Below, one piece after another: positions 63,376 to 64,000 of a stretch of 64,000 nt of DNA. The DNA comes from Romboutsia lituseburensis DSM 797. Lineage in GTDB: Bacteria > Bacillota > Clostridia > Peptostreptococcales > Peptostreptococcaceae. The stretch's first letter is position 1. Each line of letters opens with the position of its first letter. The stretch spans positions 124,001 to 188,000 of the forward strand of contig NZ_FNGW01000004.1 in NCBI RefSeq assembly GCF_900103615.1, written 5' to 3'. Under the pieces are notes generated by a model, which made no database searches, was not told the origin of the DNA, and was given only the letters and a program-made list of their open reading frames with translations. A program made the position numbers and the translations under genes.

Positions 63376-64000
63376 TTAAAATAGTGATATTTCTTCTATA
63401 TTTAAGTTCAACGTGTTAATTGTAATATAAAAACCTTTATTAAAATTAACTTTACCAACATTGTCTTTGTAATTATATTTAAACGTATAACTTTCAGTAG
63501 TACCGTTGTAAGTAGTTGTATTTATATAATCTTTATCAAGAGTAAAGTTATAAAATTCTAATTGGAATTTTTCTTCTAAGTATTTATTTATGAGAGTTTT
63601 TGATTCTTCTTTGCTTATAGGAGCAGATGATTTTATATCATATAGAAGAGATTGATATATATAAAATATTTTGGCGGTATTATCTAATATACGAACTTTA
63701 AAAATTTTATTTTGTGTTTTTATGAAGTATTGGTAAAATTTATATTTATCATTATTGTCGAAAAATATTTCAAAGTATTCATCAATAATGGGATTATCAT
63801 TAAAATCAAAATTGAAAAAGATATTTATAGATTCTATAGATCTCTGTCTAACAAAATCAAAATCTAATGGTATGGTATGTTCAAATGTTGAATCATCAAT
63901 AAAGTTAAAAAATCGTATGTTATTTTTGCTACTTGTTTTTAATATAGTATCTTCACTATACATTAAATTTCTTGAACTTGAAGATGGAGAAAAATATTGA
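63376..64000 (-). CDS. Unknown protein, N-terminus cut by the right edge
   Basis: At least 207 residues are visible. An ATG at 63963 exists, but the frame stays open upstream to the window edge (codons for YFSPSSSSRNL), and there is no good ribosome binding site at that ATG, so the gene probably starts outside. The visible part is Asn/Asp/Lys/Phe/Tyr-rich with alternating beta strands (NYKDNVGKVNFNKGFYITIN near the end) and no membrane helix. I recognise no family. It could be the outer part of an anchored protein like the one at 12414-13172, but the two do not align by eye. Confidence 0.65.
   Translation of the reverse strand, partial: QYFSPSSSSRNLMYSEDTILKTSSKNNIRFFNFIDDSTFEHTIPLDFDFVRQRSIESINIFFNFDFNDNPIIDEYFEIFFDNNDKYKFYQYFIKTQNKIFKVRILDNTAKIFYIYQSLLYDIKSSAPISKEESKTLINKYLEEKFQLEFYNFTLDKDYINTTTYNGTTESYTFKYNYKDNVGKVNFNKGFYITINTLNLNIEEISLF

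Noticed and set aside
63755-64000. Plus-strand open frame at the right edge
   Set aside because: It is antisense to the better-supported minus-strand gene and lacks a ribosome binding site.

Overview
The window is very A+T-rich chromosomal DNA from a Gram-positive, spore-forming anaerobe. The organism is most likely a clostridium of the Peptostreptococcaceae (the Clostridioides / Romboutsia / Paraclostridium / Terrisporobacter side of the Clostridia). The reasons are the spore genes gpr and spoIIP, a selenocysteine machinery (selD, selA, selB and tRNA-Sec), strong AGGAGG-type ribosome binding sites, a perfect CIRCE element before hrcA, and the familiar Firmicute order lepA-hemW-hrcA-grpE-dnaK-dnaJ ... 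prmA-rsmE-mtaB-HIT-rpsU-yqeY. No mobile element, CRISPR array or rRNA is visible. The genus is an inference.

Layout. 1-4.3 kb: the selenocysteine genes selD (cut by the left edge), selA and selB. 4.4-10 kb: two paralogous membrane-bound hybrid PAS / histidine kinases without a partner regulator; the first is broken by a 25-bp tandem duplication and has also lost the key Asn of its N box. 10-14 kb: ung, a rhodanese, a G5/3D cell-wall protein, the selC tRNA-Sec gene, an unknown exported protein and tcdA. 14-19.5 kb: a ComEC-type metallo-hydrolase lipoprotein (apparently started at AUA), a DUF2156 protein, a GNAT acetyltransferase, a ComEC channel lacking the hydrolase domain, and holA. 19.5-32.3 kb: rpsT, gpr, spoIIP, lepA, an amino-acid permease, hemW and the hrcA-grpE-dnaK-dnaJ heat-shock operon.

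32.3-58.4 kb is the accessory part. About 26 kb of mostly carbohydrate genes lie between dnaJ and prmA, which are adjacent in many Firmicutes. They form a coherent system for eating host N-glycans. A secreted GH85 endo-beta-N-acetylglucosaminidase would release the glycan. A solute-binding lipoprotein and two LplB/YtcP-type permeases would import it, with no ATPase gene in the window. Cytoplasmic GH38 (two), GH125, GH31 and GH1 enzymes would take it apart, and two ROK kinases would phosphorylate the sugars. A YesM/YesN-type two-component system with a YesL-like (DUF624) membrane protein, and cre-like (CcpA) sites, would control it. The parts resemble the pneumococcal N-glycan pathway (EndoD, NgtS-P1-P2, SpGH38, SpGH125), but here they are together in one locus with additional GH31, GH1 and kinase genes. 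A candidate structured RNA lies at 40.76-40.94 kb inside it.

58.4-64 kb returns to housekeeping: prmA, rsmE, mtaB, a HIT protein, rpsU, yqeY, then tspO and an unknown protein cut by the right edge. Function calls rest on recognising motifs by eye; no database search was run.
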